Shown: in pieces, positions 7,900 to 9,195 of the stretch
Numbering within the stretch: the first letter of the stretch is position 1
Layout: the number at the start of each line of letters is the position of its first letter
Source: Caldilineaceae bacterium
GTDB taxonomy: Bacteria; Chloroflexota; Anaerolineae; Caldilineales; Caldilineaceae
Assembly: GCA_012032975.1 (NCBI GenBank)
Contig: JAAUPU010000056.1
Span: forward strand, 1-9,195
Reading direction: 5' to 3'
DNA: 9,195 nt
Program-made: the position numbers and the translations under genes
Notes under the pieces: generated by a model
What the model saw: the letters and a program-made list of their open reading frames with translations, nothing else
What the model was told of the DNA's origin: nothing
Databases searched by the model: none

Positions 7900-7917
7900 C
7901 GATCGGAAACCCGGTCG
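7900..7917 (+). other. Small hairpin in the 5' leader ahead of the leader peptide
   Basis: CGATCGG (7900-7906) pairs with CCGGTCG (7911-7917) over an AAAC loop, seven pairs including one G-U, and is followed by GCTTTTG. The T-run is only four bases, so it is a weak terminator at best. It may be a pause or structural element of the long 5' leader. The remainder of 7807-7936 shows no convincing gene. Confidence 0.4.
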
Positions 7918-7949
7918 GCTTTTGAAAAAGCGAACCAAGGCAGCCCAAC

Positions 7950-8057
7950 ATGAATGCCAGTTTTCTCTCCAGCCTAGAGCTTATTATCATCGTACTTAGC
8001 GAGCTTCTGGTCGTAGTACTCGGCGACCAAGAGCCGATGCTGGTTGGAGAAGCATAG
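7950..8057 (+). CDS. ilvB leader peptide (branched-chain amino acid attenuator peptide)
   Basis: This is a 35-codon ORF, too short for routine gene callers. ATG 7950 is preceded by AAGG (7937-7940) at nine bases, and TAG 8055-8057 ends it. The peptide core is LELIIIVLSELLVVVLG (residues 9-25). Sixteen of 35 residues are Leu, Ile or Val, including 12 of the 14 at positions 11-24. Codons look chosen for sensitivity: GTA is used for three of five valines and CTT/CTA for four of eight leucines. In the visible 314 codons of ilvB I find only one GTA. Such peptides regulate in cis: shortage of charged Leu-, Ile- or Val-tRNA stalls the ribosome on these codons and lets the downstream antiterminator form. 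The ORF ends 35 bases before the terminator stem and about 195 bases before ilvB. Although hydrophobic, it is unlikely to act as a membrane protein. Confidence 0.9.
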   Translation: MNASFLSSLELIIIVLSELLVVVLGDQEPMLVGEA

Positions 8058-8119
8058 GGAAAGCACCTTCCCTTGCCGCAGGTCATTGTAGACCCTTCCC
8101 AACCGGGAAGGGTTTTTTT
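8004..8119 (+). promoter_or_regulatory. Ribosome-mediated transcription attenuator of ilvB
   Basis: Competing structures can be drawn by hand. Antiterminator: GGTTGG-A-GAAG (8042-8052) pairs with CTTCCCAACC (8095-8104), ten pairs with one bulged A. It consumes six bases of the terminator 5' arm and its whole loop. Pause or protector: TGGTCG (8008-8013) pairs with CGACCA (8024-8029), extendable by three pairs past one mismatch. Alternatively CTTCT (8004-8008) pairs with AGAAG (8048-8052), hiding the antiterminator strand. The antiterminator strand overlaps leader codons 31-35, so a ribosome at the TAG would mask it and allow termination, whereas one stalled on the Leu/Ile/Val codons would leave it free. 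A further hairpin, AGGGAA/TTCCCT (8056-8073), is compatible with the terminator. Folding energies were not computed. Confidence 0.82.
8093..8119 (+). terminator. Rho-independent terminator of the attenuator
   Basis: CCCTTCCC (8093-8100), loop AACC, GGGAAGGG (8105-8112), then seven T's (8113-8119). The stem is a perfect eight pairs and can be extended by A8092-T8113. It lies inside the transcription unit, before ilvB, so it must be conditional for ilvB to be expressed from the upstream promoter. Confidence 0.95.
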
Positions 8120-8251
8120 GTACATAGCGTTGGCGGGTATTGCCCGTGCAAGCGGCAACATTCGCCTGGCGCCGTTTTGTGGACCAGCTACCGAATGATC
8201 CCGTTCAATCGCATGAAAATCGCATGTAAAAACATGTAAGGAGTGCTTACG

Positions 8252-9195
<944 letters not shown>

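Noticed and set aside
7731..7925. A 64-codon plus-strand open frame between the dehydrogenase and the leader peptide, with an internal ATG at 7800
   Set aside because: It overlaps the strong promoter; its internal ATG abuts the -10 and lies before the expected transcript start. It has no ribosome binding site and no recognisable protein features.
7807..8120. T-box riboswitch ahead of ilvB
   Set aside because: The conserved T-box sequence (AGGGTGGNACCGCG-like) is absent. The leader instead has a translated BCAA-rich ORF with complementary attenuator arms.

Overview
The window looks like part of a bacterial chromosome that is GC-rich in its genes. It reads as a free-living, metabolically versatile bacterium. 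The mix of an M81/MlrC-like peptidase, an acetamidase/formamidase, amidohydrolase plus Rieske and a D-2-hydroxyacid dehydrogenase is common in Chloroflexota (Anaerolineae/Caldilineae-type) metagenomes. That placement is inference with low to moderate confidence; no rRNA or marker gene settles it.

Minus strand, 4182 down to 1: a catabolic-looking run of five genes. The order is amidohydrolase, Rieske [2Fe-2S] protein, acetamidase/formamidase, PhoD-like metallophosphatase, and the start of a short-chain dehydrogenase that leaves the window. The amidohydrolase/Rieske and PhoD/SDR junctions are translationally tight (TGA-G-ATG and TGATG). A good sigma70-type promoter (TTGACA, 16 bp, TATCAT) sits upstream of the run, with two small ACAA/TTGT palindromes over and beside the -35. 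Inverted repeats lie in the two wider gaps, at 2596-2645 and 1572-1635.

Plus strand, 4370 to 7734: a small lipoprotein, an M81/MlrC-family peptidase, a stand-alone Smr-domain protein and a D-2-hydroxyacid dehydrogenase. The first three are closely spaced and probably co-transcribed.

Plus strand, 7771 to the end: the most interesting region. A near-consensus promoter (TTGACA, 17 bp, TATACT) is followed by a 35-codon leader ORF containing the core LELIIIVLSELLVVVLG. Next come a perfect 8-bp GC-rich hairpin with seven T's, then the acetolactate synthase large-subunit gene (ilvB, running off the end). The end of the leader ORF is complementary to the 5' arm and loop of the terminator (10 bp with one bulged A). 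This gives all the parts of a classical ribosome-mediated branched-chain amino acid attenuator.

Five of the ten protein genes are broken by single-base length changes, about 12 in total, almost all in short homopolymers. Restoring them gives full-length, motif-complete proteins, while neighbouring genes are intact. I therefore read them as probable sequencing or assembly indels rather than real pseudogenes.
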